DNA from: an uncultured Bacteroidales bacterium
Lineage (GTDB): Bacteria; Bacteroidota; Bacteroidia; Bacteroidales; Paludibacteraceae
DNA: 64,000 nucleotides
Reading direction: 5' to 3'
Assembly (NCBI GenBank): GCA_902799705.1
Contig: CADCBP010000007.1
Location: forward strand, 124,001-188,000
Under the pieces are notes generated by a model that saw only the letters and a list, made by a program, of their open reading frames with translations, was not told the DNA's origin and made no database searches. Made by a program: the position numbers and the translations under genes. Positions within the stretch are counted from its first letter, which is position 1; each line of letters starts with the position of its first letter. Shown piece after piece: positions 11,359 to 19,109 of this stretch.

Positions 11359-11402
11359 AATGTCGCAAGCGTTCGTCGTTACGCTTCTGACGAAAAAGCG
11401 TG

Positions 11403-11433
11403 CAAAGGTACTGCTTTTTTTTGAATTAGCAAA
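11403..11433 (-). promoter_or_regulatory. Promoter of the tRNA-tuf transcript
   Basis: On the minus strand TTTG (11430-11433) and TACCTTTG (11403-11410) are 19 bp apart, the Bacteroidota housekeeping pattern TTTG-N19-20-TAnnTTTG. It lies 45 bp upstream of tRNA-Thr(UGU) and probably drives the tRNA cluster and perhaps tuf. Confidence 0.85.
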
Positions 11434-11458
11434 ACTTTTTTGAAAAAAAATGCATTTT

Positions 11459-12409
11459 TTAGTCTTTTTTCTTGTTTTTGCCATCTTCTTTTGTCATTGC
11501 ACGGGGGTGAGTAGCCATATAAACGCGTTTAATCTGCTCAAAGGTTGTATGCGTATAAACCTGTGTGGTACTAAGTGAAGCATGTCCCAAAAGCGTTTGG
11601 ATGGTTCTGATATCCGCACCGTGATCGAGCATGGTTGTGGCGAAGGTATGACGAAGTACGTGGGGCGAATGTTTTTTGAGTGTGCTTACTTCTCCCATAC
11701 GCGTGCGCACGATATTATATAAGGTATATTTGGTCAGGTTCGGGAAGAGCAAGTGATTGGAGATTGGAGATTGGGGATTGGGGATTTGTTCGTCGCGAGC
11801 CTGCATATAATCTTTGATCTGGGCGACGAGTGCATCTCCGATGGGCACGATACGTTCCTTGCGTCGTTTACCGAAGATTCGTATCTGCGCTTGTTGGAGG
11901 TCTATGTCTGCATCGGTAAGAGCCAACAGTTCCGCTTGTCGCATACCGGTTTGGTACAAGAGCGAGATGATGAGGTCATCGCGCATGACCGTTTCTGCGG
12001 AATTCTTCTTCGCTGCAGGATTGTTTTGCTGCGAGCCCGCTTTGTTGTCAGATAAGGCAGCATTCATTTCTTCTTCGCGGAAGAAGACGGGTAGTGGTTT
12101 GTCGGCTTTCGGCGGGATGATGCGTGCAGTAATATCCTTCTTTATTTTTCCTTGGCGCAGGAGGAACTTATAGAACGAGCGCAAGGCAGAGAGTTTGCGT
12201 TTGACGGAGCGCGGAGACTGGTGTTGTTTATCCAGGAGGTCGAGCATCCAATCCTTCACATCGGTTTCGTCCAGTGCCGTGGGGTCGAACTCCTCGGGCG
12301 ACCATGACAGGAAAGCACAGAAGTCCCTCAAGTCATCGCGGTAGGCTTCGACGGTGCGTTGCGAATACTTCCGCTCGATAGCGATATAGTTTAAGAAATG
12401 CTGTATCAC
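11459..12409 (-). CDS. xerC: Tyrosine recombinase, XerC type
   Basis: A 316-residue tyrosine recombinase that resolves chromosome dimers at dif with a partner. The N-terminal SAM-like DNA-binding domain covers about residues 1-95. The catalytic set is complete: Arg157 (TGMRQAEL), Lys181, His250 and Arg253 (HVLRHTFA), His276 (LLGHASLS) and Tyr285 (TTQVYTH). In Bacteroidota a xerC-like gene often lies upstream of the tuf region, together with a ribosome hibernation factor gene that is absent here. Residues about 208-219 (QIPNPQSPISNH) are encoded by a heptamer array and look like an insertion in an exposed loop. It is probably the housekeeping enzyme, since no mobile element surrounds it. Confidence 0.9.
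   Translation of the reverse strand: MIQHFLNYIAIERKYSQRTVEAYRDDLRDFCAFLSWSPEEFDPTALDETDVKDWMLDLLDKQHQSPRSVKRKLSALRSFYKFLLRQGKIKKDITARIIPPKADKPLPVFFREEEMNAALSDNKAGSQQNNPAAKKNSAETVMRDDLIISLLYQTGMRQAELLALTDADIDLQQAQIRIFGKRRKERIVPIGDALVAQIKDYMQARDEQIPNPQSPISNHLLFPNLTKYTLYNIVRTRMGEVSTLKKHSPHVLRHTFATTMLDHGADIRTIQTLLGHASLSTTQVYTHTTFEQIKRVYMATHPRAMTKEDGKNKKKD
11755..11788. repeat. Heptamer array inside xerC
   Basis: Units GATTGGA, GATTGGA, GATTGGG, GATTGGG and GATTTG follow one another without a gap. Neither strand of this unit contains a stop codon, so the xerC frame stays open. Confidence 0.9.
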
Positions 12410-12421
12410 GTTTTACTCTAT

Positions 12422-13648
12422 TTACTTGGGGCTCCAGAAGAAATCCGTGAGCCATAACGGCAGTTTGCTCTTTTTTATCTCGGCTACTTCGTCCTGGCGC
12501 AAGACGGTTTTGCCCAAGGCACGTTCGAGCCGGTCTCTTCCGGCACCGACCCGTACTCCGAAGTTCAGTTGCGCTTTCCACGACCAGTTAGCCAGCGAGA
12601 GCATGTTTCCCCCGGCAGCAGCGGCAGAGCGGAATCGTATATGGTCGCCGGTAGCCCATGCGCTGAGGTGTATCCACCGGTTGATCTCCCAACTGACGGC
12701 CGCTCGCACGTTGCCCGTGACATGGACGGGTACGGCAGGTTGCAACACGAACATCGGTTCGGCGGTACTCGGCAGTTCTTCTCTGAGGCTGTCGGGGACG
12801 TAATACATGATATGATTGACAGAATAGGTGACGAGCATCAATGCCGCGGAGGCATGCAACACCACCTTGCCCTTGTTGGGTGTGTAGTTGATACCATATC
12901 CGAGTCCCATCGCGACCTGTCGCGTCGTCATACCAGTCGTACCTGACATGATAGCCGGCAGCAACGCGATCGGATCCTGGCCTTCAGTGCCGATGAGTTG
13001 CAAGGTATCGTTGAAACGCACCATATGGGACATGTACGAGAGATGGAGCAGGAGCGAACCGGCTGTTTTCTTCTGGATATACGACTGTTTCACCGCTGCG
13101 TTATGCGAATAATGGGCAGCGTTGAGCGCGTACCATATATTCAGATTTGCGTTAGATACCGTCACGAGGTTTGTTCCCAATTTTCCCAAGACGTCGTTGT
13201 TATAGGCAATATTCGTTGAGAAATCTCCGCTTGTTTGGAGTGAGAAATCGAGTCCGATATACTTACTGCCGAACGAGAAATTGAGCCGTCTTGAATAGGC
13301 ATGCAGCACGTCCCACGAATAGCCGAATCCGATGCCGCGGTAGCCGGCGTAGAAACCTACGTCCAGACTCGGCATCGACGAATTGAGCAAGGACCATTGT
13401 TCATCGGGTTTGGTAGATGAGATTGAGGTATTGATGCCTGTTGATGCGACCGTAGCCGCAAAACGCCAGCTATGCTCCGGCAGATCGATATAGGTTGTAT
13501 CGATCCCCCGGCGCAGGTAGTTATCCGTCCAGTTGCCCATACGGTAAAAGAAGAGCATGCCCTTCGAGGGCGTCTTTTCTTTCGCGACAGCGCACGTACT
13601 AGCACACGCCATCACGATAGTTACTATAAAGAATACCGCACGTCGCAT
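12422..13648 (-). CDS. DUF4421 family envelope protein
   Basis: About 408 residues. I place the start at 13648 (MRRAVFFIVTIVMACASTCA) because it gives a clean signal peptide and lies just after a promoter. The mature part resembles the DUF4421 family of Bacteroidota: RMGNWTDNYLRRGIDTTYID near the N-terminus, then many alternating hydrophobic strands rich in Tyr, Gly and Ser (FYAGYRGIGFGYSWDV), as in an outer-membrane barrel. The function of the family is unknown. It lies 12 bp upstream of xerC on the same strand but has its own promoter. The protein ends in a C-terminal Phe-Phe-Trp-Ser-Pro-Lys. Confidence 0.8.
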   Translation of the reverse strand: MRRAVFFIVTIVMACASTCAVAKEKTPSKGMLFFYRMGNWTDNYLRRGIDTTYIDLPEHSWRFAATVASTGINTSISSTKPDEQWSLLNSSMPSLDVGFYAGYRGIGFGYSWDVLHAYSRRLNFSFGSKYIGLDFSLQTSGDFSTNIAYNNDVLGKLGTNLVTVSNANLNIWYALNAAHYSHNAAVKQSYIQKKTAGSLLLHLSYMSHMVRFNDTLQLIGTEGQDPIALLPAIMSGTTGMTTRQVAMGLGYGINYTPNKGKVVLHASAALMLVTYSVNHIMYYVPDSLREELPSTAEPMFVLQPAVPVHVTGNVRAAVSWEINRWIHLSAWATGDHIRFRSAAAAGGNMLSLANWSWKAQLNFGVRVGAGRDRLERALGKTVLRQDEVAEIKKSKLPLWLTDFFWSPK

Positions 13649-13656
13649 TTCCGCTG

Positions 13657-13688
13657 CAAAATTACTACTTTTTCCCCATATATGCAAA
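13657..13688 (-). promoter_or_regulatory. Promoter of the DUF4421 gene
   Basis: On the minus strand TTTG (13685-13688) and TAATTTTG (13657-13664) are 20 bp apart. The ATG follows about 9 bp later, so the mRNA is probably leaderless or nearly so. The stretch AGTAGTAATTTTGCAGC is shared with the promoters at 13871 and 16186. Confidence 0.85.
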
Positions 13689-13713
13689 TAAAAGAGAAAA
13701 AATACCTCGGGTT

Positions 13714-13768
13714 GCCTCCGAGATGCCTCCGAGATGCCTCCGAGCCGCCTCTGAGTTGCCTCCGATAT
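13714..13768. repeat. 11-bp tandem array
   Basis: Five units of 11 bp (GCCTCCGAGAT, GCCTCCGAGAT, GCCTCCGAGCC, GCCTCTGAGTT, GCCTCCGATAT), preceded by a weaker unit. It begins 26 bp upstream of the DUF4421 promoter. The period is close to one DNA helical turn. Related arrays occur at 38609 and 55466. The remainder of 13769-13870 shows no supported feature. Confidence 0.9.
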
Positions 13769-13870
13769 CTATTTTGTAACCCGTTAAAAATGTGGGAGTT
13801 ATGAAACCACAAAAAAAAGGGAAAAACTCACTTGTGCGAGCTTACATAGTACATTTTTTTGCACAAAGTC

Positions 13871-13901
13871 TTGCAAATTTGGAAAAAATGTAGTAATTTT
13901 G
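13871..13901 (+). promoter_or_regulatory. Promoter of the MFS transporter gene
   Basis: TTGC (13871-13874) and TAATTTTG (13894-13901) are 19 bp apart. The 35 bp from 13871 match the promoter at 16186 at all but one base. Confidence 0.85.
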
Positions 13902-13914
13902 CAGCCGCAACTAA

Positions 13915-13995
13915 TACATGTGAAAAGAATGATCTACATGTAAAAAGAATAATATAGATGTAAAAAGAATAATCCATATATGAAAAAGAACAATC
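13915..13995 (+). repeat. 20-bp array repeating the MFS start region
   Basis: Units begin at 13915, 13935, 13955 and 13975. The first three share the core ATG, TGA or TAA, then AAAAGAAT. The fourth contains the real start ATGAAAAAGAAC at 13980. Each upstream copy carries an ATG followed at once by a stop (ATGTGA, ATGTAA, ATGTAA). Confidence 0.85.
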
Positions 13996-15236
13996 TACAG
14001 ATTATCACTATCATCGCGATGATGTTTCTCTATGCGATGATATCGTTTGTGACGAATTTAGCTGCGCCGGTAGGCAAGATATGGGGCGACTCCTTCACGG
14101 ATCCTATTCAGGCGGAGCGTATGGGCATGTTAGGCAACCTGTTCAATTTCTTAGCCTACCTGATCATGGGTATTCCGGCGGGAAATATTTTAGCGAAGTA
14201 CGGGTACAAGAAGACGGCTCTGTTGGCTTTAGCGCTTGGTTTTGTCGGTATCGGTGTCCAATGGTTGTCGGGTGTAGCGGACAGTTTCTACGTTTATCTG
14301 ACGGGTGCGCTCATCTGCGGATTCTGCGTATGTATCCTGAATACGGTGGGCAATCCGATGCTGAACCTGTTAGGCGGCGGAGGCAACAAAGGTAACCAAT
14401 TGAACCTCATCGGCGGTACGTTCCAGTCGTTCTCCGCGGCTCTGACGCCGATGTTAGTGGGTGCGATAGTAGGTGAGAGTCTGGTGGGTAAAGAGATTGA
14501 CGATGTGAACATCGTGCTGTATATGGCGATGGCTATTTTCGCCCTTATCTTCCTCGTCATCTTCTTTACGCCTATCGCCGAGCCGTCGAAGGTGGGTGAA
14601 GCGGTGGTGTACGAGCGCAGTCCGTGGGCCTTCCGTCATTTCGTGTTAGGCGCCGTAGCTATCTTCTTCTATGTAGGCATCGAGGTGGGGGTACCGGCCA
14701 CACTGATCAGTTATCTTCACAAGGCAGCGGGCAAGGGTTACGATGACGCGACGTTCATCGCCGGCCTGTACTGGTTGCTGATGTTAGTCGGTCGGTTCAT
14801 CGGTTCGGTCATCGGCGGCAAGGTGAGCAGCCGCGCAATGGTAATCTGCGTCTCGACGCTGGCTATCGCGTTGATGGGTGCGGCGATGGCGTTAGGCAAC
14901 AGTGTGATGGTGAGTCTGCCGACCGACTGGACGTTCGACATGCAGGAGATGCCTGTTGCGGCGATGCTGATCATGCTGGTCGGTTTATGCACGTCCGTCA
15001 TGTGGGGCAGTATCTTCAACATGGCCACAGAGGGTTTGGGCAAGTACACGCCGAAGGCGTCCGGTATCTTTATGATGATGGTGGTCGGCGGCGGTATTGT
15101 ACCGTATATCCAAAGCGCCATCGCGGCACATGACTGTCTGACGAGTTACATCGTACCGATCATCGGCGCAGCGTTCATTCTCTACTATGCGATATGGGGA
15201 AGCAGGAACGTGAACAAAGATATCAAGATTGACTAA
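13980..15236 (+). CDS. MFS sugar-type transporter (FucP/GlcP-like)
   Basis: A 418-residue inner-membrane permease with about 12 hydrophobic segments. The pattern resembles the fucose and glucose/galactose:H+ symporter branch common in Bacteroidota: GNPMLNLLGGGGNKGNQLNL, then LIGGTFQSFSAALTP in the first half and YTPKASGIFMMMVVGGGIVP in the second. A short loop PSKVGEAVVYERSP lies between the halves. The substrate cannot be read from sequence; a neutral sugar is the best guess. The start is the ATG in the fourth copy of the 20-bp array. It converges with the aldo/keto reductase, leaving 3 bp. Confidence 0.85.
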   Translation: MKKNNLQIITIIAMMFLYAMISFVTNLAAPVGKIWGDSFTDPIQAERMGMLGNLFNFLAYLIMGIPAGNILAKYGYKKTALLALALGFVGIGVQWLSGVADSFYVYLTGALICGFCVCILNTVGNPMLNLLGGGGNKGNQLNLIGGTFQSFSAALTPMLVGAIVGESLVGKEIDDVNIVLYMAMAIFALIFLVIFFTPIAEPSKVGEAVVYERSPWAFRHFVLGAVAIFFYVGIEVGVPATLISYLHKAAGKGYDDATFIAGLYWLLMLVGRFIGSVIGGKVSSRAMVICVSTLAIALMGAAMALGNSVMVSLPTDWTFDMQEMPVAAMLIMLVGLCTSVMWGSIFNMATEGLGKYTPKASGIFMMMVVGGGIVPYIQSAIAAHDCLTSYIVPIIGAAFILYYAIWGSRNVNKDIKID

Positions 15237-15239
15237 ATT

Positions 15240-16085
15240 TTACAGGTCGAACATACCGATGATGCGTCGGAGGTAATCCGGATCCCCGAAGTCGCGGAAT
15301 CCCGTATCCTGCTGATTGAGGGGTTCGATTGCTTTCATGTCCTCTTGGGAGAGCGAGAAATCGAAGATCTCGAAGTTCGCTTGCATACGCTCTTTATGGG
15401 TAGATTTGGGAATCGCAACGATGCCCCGCTCTATCAGCCAGCGGAGGGCGACCTGCGCCGGTGTTTTACCGTATTTCAATCCGATGGCGGCGAGCACAGG
15501 GTTCTTGAGCAGGTCATCGGAACCTTGTCCAAGAGGTCCCCACGCCATCATTTTCGTATCATAACGCGCCATCTCCGGAAGGATGGTGCGTTGTTGTGAG
15601 AGGACGCAACACTGGAGTTGGTTCACGGCCGGTTTGACATCGACGACGGAGGCGAAGTCATAGAAGCGGCAAGCCTGGAAATTGCTGACACCGATAGCCC
15701 GTGCCTTGCCGTCCTCATACGCTTTCTCCATAGCCCTCCATGAGCCGAAGACATCTCCGTATGCCTGATGGATAAGCAGCAGGTCCACGTAGTCTGTTTG
15801 CAGTTTACGCAGGCTCTGCTCGAAGCTCCGTGCGGCTCGTTCTTCGCCGGCGTTGGTGATCCATATCTTCGTAACGATAAAGAGTTCTTCCCTCGGGATG
15901 CCGGACTGTCGGACAGCATCGCCCACCCCCTGCTCGTTGCCGTATGCCTGGGCGGTATCGATGAGCCGGTAGCCCGTTTCGAGCGCTTCGCGCGTACACC
16001 TTTCCGCCTCCCGGGGAGGCACTTGGAAGAGTCCGTAACCAAGAATCGGCATATTAATGCCGTTGTTCAGTTGAATCGTTTGCAT
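15240..16085 (-). CDS. Aldo/keto reductase (AKR5-like)
   Basis: A 281-residue NADPH-dependent oxidoreductase with a TIM-barrel fold. The catalytic tetrad is visible: Asp and Tyr in LIDTAQAYGNEQGVG, Lys in IVTKIWI and His in LLIHQAYGD. The C-terminal cofactor segment AIPKSTHKERMQANFEIFDF is typical of the diketogluconate reductase branch. The true substrate is unknown and may be a general carbonyl. It is monocistronic with its own promoter at 16108-16139 and converges with the MFS gene. Confidence 0.93.
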   Translation of the reverse strand: MQTIQLNNGINMPILGYGLFQVPPREAERCTREALETGYRLIDTAQAYGNEQGVGDAVRQSGIPREELFIVTKIWITNAGEERAARSFEQSLRKLQTDYVDLLLIHQAYGDVFGSWRAMEKAYEDGKARAIGVSNFQACRFYDFASVVDVKPAVNQLQCCVLSQQRTILPEMARYDTKMMAWGPLGQGSDDLLKNPVLAAIGLKYGKTPAQVALRWLIERGIVAIPKSTHKERMQANFEIFDFSLSQEDMKAIEPLNQQDTGFRDFGDPDYLRRIIGMFDL

Positions 16086-16107
16086 AGTGATGTCATTTTT
16101 TCAGCCG

Positions 16108-16139
16108 CAAAGGTACGTAAATTATGCGACATGTACAAA
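16108..16139 (-). promoter_or_regulatory. Promoter of the aldo/keto reductase gene
   Basis: On the minus strand TTTG (16136-16139), 20 bp, then TACCTTTG (16108-16115). The ATG is 23 bp downstream. Confidence 0.85.
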
Positions 16140-16185
16140 TAAAATCACTTTTCTTCATAATTATGTTACTTTTTTGTCAAATATT

Positions 16186-16216
16186 TTGCAAATTTGAAAA
16201 AAATGTAGTAATTTTG
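16186..16216 (+). promoter_or_regulatory. Promoter of the YtxH envelope block
   Basis: TTGC (16186-16189), 19 bp, then TAATTTTG (16209-16216). It nearly duplicates the promoter at 13871. No second promoter of this kind was seen before pnp, so it may drive the genes from 16256 to about 27557. Confidence 0.85.
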
Positions 16217-16255
16217 CAGCGCTTTTAATATGTACCAATTTAAACAACACGCATT

Positions 16256-16510
16256 ATGAGTAATTTATTTAAAGGTGCAGCCCTGTTTGTAGGTGGAGCC
16301 CTCATAGGTGCCGCTGCAGCGCTGCTGTTGACTCCCAAGACGGGAGAAGAAGTACGTAAGAACCTCGCTGATTTGGCAGAAGATGCGAAGAAGCATGCTC
16401 AGGACTACTGCGAGCGAGTAAAGAAAGAGTTGGCAGAGGCAGAAGCCGCTGTAGAGGCAGCGGAGGCACAAGCCAAAGAGCGCATCAAGAAGAACAAGAA
16501 GGAGGCCTGA
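16256..16510 (+). CDS. YtxH domain protein
   Basis: An 84-residue protein with one N-terminal hydrophobic segment (GAALFVGGALIGAAAALLLT) followed by PKTGEEVRKNLADLAEDAKK, the YtxH signature. The rest is a charged helix rich in Ala, Glu and Lys. Family members are small membrane-anchored proteins, often linked to envelope stress in other bacteria; the role here is unknown. The next gene starts 1 bp after the stop, so the two are very likely co-translated. Confidence 0.85.
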   Translation: MSNLFKGAALFVGGALIGAAAALLLTPKTGEEVRKNLADLAEDAKKHAQDYCERVKKELAEAEAAVEAAEAQAKERIKKNKKEA

Positions 16511-16511
16511 T

Positions 16512-17006
16512 ATGGAGAATGAGTTTATGGCTCAGGTCAAGCAGGAGTTGGAGGAGTATGGCAAAGCGATCGGTGAAGCAGGTCAATTGCAGTTGATTGG
16601 TCTTGTTAGCCGTGTGTTAGGCTTATTTCTGCTGATCTTCACCTTGCTGCTCTGCGCGCTGGCTGTTTTCACTTTCGCCGCAGTAGCCATCATCGATGTG
16701 CTGACGGAGTGTGTGCCTTTATGGGCGGCATCGCTGATTGTAGGCAGCCTGTATATCGTTCTGATCATCCTCGCTATCGCCTGCCGCAAGCCGCTTTTCA
16801 TTCATCCGTTCATCAAACTTCTGTCGAAACAGATCCGTAGCGAAGAGGAGTTGGCTCTCAAGATTATTGAGGCGGAGCATAAAGCGGATGTCTCGCGTGT
16901 ACGCCTGGCCAACCACGTAGAGAACGCTACTCGCGAGGTGACGTTCTATGCCAACCTGTTCTCCCGCGCATGGGACGCGTTGAAAGGACTGCTGCGCAAA
17001 AGGTGA
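16512..17006 (+). CDS. Phage-holin-family (Holin-X-like) membrane protein
   Basis: A 164-residue protein with two hydrophobic segments at about residues 35-65 and 75-97, in the pattern of the holin-X type family found next to YtxH genes in Bacteroidota. Despite the family name no phage genes are near, so a lytic role is not implied. The C-terminal third is a charged helix (EEELALKIIEAEHKADVSRV). The stop TGA (17004-17006) lies in the first unit of an octamer array. Confidence 0.75.
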   Translation: MENEFMAQVKQELEEYGKAIGEAGQLQLIGLVSRVLGLFLLIFTLLLCALAVFTFAAVAIIDVLTECVPLWAASLIVGSLYIVLIILAIACRKPLFIHPFIKLLSKQIRSEEELALKIIEAEHKADVSRVRLANHVENATREVTFYANLFSRAWDALKGLLRKR

Positions 17007-17026
17007 AAGAGTGAAAGAGTGAAAGG
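17003..17026 (+). repeat. Octamer array at a gene junction
   Basis: Three units (GTGAAAGA, GTGAAAGA, GTGAAAGG). The stop codon of the holin-like gene is the TGA of unit one. The AI-2E gene starts 10 bp after the array. Confidence 0.8.
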
Positions 17027-17036
17027 ATAGAGGTCC

Positions 17037-18107
17037 ATGCTTAGTCGTTTGTACGGGGTACTGTTGCCTTTTTTTGTCAGTTTTCTATTGGCCTGGTTGC
17101 TGGATCCGTTAGTGAGTTTTATCCAGCATACATGCCGCGTGAAGTTCCGCGGTCTGTCGGTAGCCATTACATTGATTCTGTTCATAGGATTGATGTCATT
17201 GGCTATCTATATGATCATCCCCGCAATGGGACGCGAGATACGTGCAGCGGCCGTGGGCGTAGAGCAGTATTTCGCCACTTTCGATGCGAGCAAGTACTTC
17301 ACACCCGAGCAGCAGGATAAGATCCAGCGTACGTTAGACGGGTTGAACCTTGAGTCAATGCTCTCTTATCCCGAAGTGCGCGACGGTATCAAGAGTCTGC
17401 TGCCGAAGATCGGCAGTTGGATCACCGGAGGGTTAAATTGGTTAAGCGAGCTATTAGTGATCTTCATCGGCTTGCTATACCTCATCTTTCTGATGATTGC
17501 CTTCCCTTCCATCCGCGCCAACTGGCGCAAGTACGTTCCGGCGAAATACCTGCCTCAGGTATCGACGATTGTGCATGAGATGAGCGTGAACATGAACGCT
17601 TATTTCCGCGGTCAGGGTTTGGTAGCCCTCTGCGTAGGCATCCTGTTCGCTATCGGATTCATGATCATCGGTATGCCGATGGGTTTTGCGATGGGAATCT
17701 TCATCGGTGTTCTCAACCTGGTACCGTATATGCAGGCGCTCGGCATTCCTCCGTGCATCCTGCTATGCCTCGTTCAATCGGCTCAGACGGGTCAACCGGT
17801 ATGGCTGACACTTCTGCTGATGGCTGTTGTGTTCATCGTGGTACAGACCTTGCAGGACACGGTATTGGTTCCGCACATCATGGGCAAGGTGACGGGTTTG
17901 GGTCCTGCCGCGATCTTGTTGAGTCTCAGTGTCTGGGGTGCATTGATGGGCGTCATCGGTATGATTGTTGCGTTACCGCTTACGACGCTCGGTCTGTCGT
18001 GCTACAAGCACTATGTGTTGCACGAACCCTTTGCGTCAGAAACGGAAGTGAAAAGTGAAAGGAAGAAAGTGAAAGGTGAAAGGAAGAAGGTCAAAGGGGA
18101 TGAGTAA
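17037..18107 (+). CDS. AI-2E family transporter (PerM/YdiK type)
   Basis: A 356-residue polytopic protein. Two N-terminal spans precede a long soluble segment at about residues 75-130 and then a conserved membrane core (NAYFRGQGLVALCVGILFAI, then GVLNLVPYMQALGIPPCILL and PHIMGKVTGLGPAAILLSL), which fits the AI-2 exporter-like family. The substrate is unknown for most members. The last 20 or so residues are Lys- and Glu-rich (EVKSERKKVKGERKKVKGDE) and are encoded by a repeat array, so this tail is probably not conserved. It overlaps the next gene by 8 bp. Confidence 0.88.
   Translation: MLSRLYGVLLPFFVSFLLAWLLDPLVSFIQHTCRVKFRGLSVAITLILFIGLMSLAIYMIIPAMGREIRAAAVGVEQYFATFDASKYFTPEQQDKIQRTLDGLNLESMLSYPEVRDGIKSLLPKIGSWITGGLNWLSELLVIFIGLLYLIFLMIAFPSIRANWRKYVPAKYLPQVSTIVHEMSVNMNAYFRGQGLVALCVGILFAIGFMIIGMPMGFAMGIFIGVLNLVPYMQALGIPPCILLCLVQSAQTGQPVWLTLLLMAVVFIVVQTLQDTVLVPHIMGKVTGLGPAAILLSLSVWGALMGVIGMIVALPLTTLGLSCYKHYVLHEPFASETEVKSERKKVKGERKKVKGDE
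18048..18090 (+). repeat. GTGAAAR array forming the 3' end of the AI-2E gene
   Basis: GTGAAAA, GTGAAAG, GAAGAAA, GTGAAAG and GTGAAAG follow in order. They code for the charged C-terminal tail and run up to the start of the acyltransferase. Confidence 0.75.
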
Positions 18108-19104
18108 GATACAGGATAAAGATTGGCTATATTCATTTTTGCGTCCATACGTAGATTGGATGTTCCGGCGTTCGTACCGGAGTTTCCGTTATATCGGTCG
18201 GGAGAACATCCCGGCCGATGGTGCTGTTATCTACGCGCCCAATCACGCGAACGCGCTATGCGATGCGATGGCCATCCTGGGTATTGACCGGAAGCAGAAA
18301 GTCTTTGTTGCCCGTGCGGATATCTTCCATGACCCGAAGAAGGCGAAGATTCTGAACTGGCTGAAGATCATGCCGATCAGTCGTGTCCGGGACGGGTTAG
18401 AGGAGGTGCGGCATAACGATGAGACGATCAACAGGGCCGTAGAGACGCTGCAAGACGGTGTTCCGTTCTGCATTTTACCGGAAGGCACCCATCGCCCCAA
18501 ACATTCGTTGCTGCCTCTGAGCAAAGGGATTTTCCGCATTGCACTCCAAGCGGACGAGACCTTAGGCGCAGACAAACCGGTATATATCGTTCCGGTAGGA
18601 CTGGAGTACGGCGACTATTTTCACCTGTGGGACAGTCTGACGGTCAATATCGGCAAGCCGATCAACGTGACGGCGTTTGCAAAAGCCCATGCTGACCTTG
18701 ATTATCCTCAGATGCTGATGGCGCTGCGCGAAGAGTTGACCAAGCGGATGCGTGAGTTGATTCTGTGGGTGCCGGATGACGAGCACTACGAAGAGCATAT
18801 CGCGCAGTTGCTGGCGAATCCTCCGGCTCCGTTCGATGCGGACAAGAAGAAGCCGCTGCCGCGATGGCTGGCGGTACCGCTACTGGTACTGACGGCTCCG
18901 CTGTTCGTTCTGTGCGCCGCTATGACCGTCCCGTTATGGGGCATGCGGCTGTTGATAGAGAAAAAAGTGAAAGATCCTGCCTTCCATAACTCCGTGCAGT
19001 TCGTATGGCAGCTGGTGTTCCTCACCCTCACGTTGCTGATTCCGCTGCCGTTCTGGATGGGATTTCAGGAATACCTGTACCAGGTGAAAGTTGAAAGGAT
19101 TTAA
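18100..19104 (+). CDS. 1-acylglycerol-3-phosphate O-acyltransferase-like protein (PlsC family)
   Basis: About 334 residues from MSKIQDKDWLYSFLRPYVDW; an in-frame ATG at 18076 is possible but lies within repeat sequence. The acyltransferase motifs are clear: NHANALCDAM (the NHx4D motif) and LPEGTHRPKHSLLPL (the EGTH motif). Two hydrophobic segments near the C-terminus (AVPLLVLTAPLFVLCAAMTV and WQLVFLTLTLLIPLPFWMGF) indicate membrane attachment. It probably acylates a glycerophospholipid precursor or a related lipid; the exact acceptor is unknown. Confidence 0.88.
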   Translation: MSKIQDKDWLYSFLRPYVDWMFRRSYRSFRYIGRENIPADGAVIYAPNHANALCDAMAILGIDRKQKVFVARADIFHDPKKAKILNWLKIMPISRVRDGLEEVRHNDETINRAVETLQDGVPFCILPEGTHRPKHSLLPLSKGIFRIALQADETLGADKPVYIVPVGLEYGDYFHLWDSLTVNIGKPINVTAFAKAHADLDYPQMLMALREELTKRMRELILWVPDDEHYEEHIAQLLANPPAPFDADKKKPLPRWLAVPLLVLTAPLFVLCAAMTVPLWGMRLLIEKKVKDPAFHNSVQFVWQLVFLTLTLLIPLPFWMGFQEYLYQVKVERI

Positions 19105-19109
19105 GATTT

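Noticed and set aside
11459-12409. Possible integrase of a mobile element next to tRNA genes
   Set aside because: The sequence is of housekeeping XerC type in a conserved position; no attachment repeats or cargo genes are seen.
16512-17006. Possible prophage remnant, from the holin-family protein
   Set aside because: No other phage genes are near, and the YtxH pairing is a common chromosomal arrangement.
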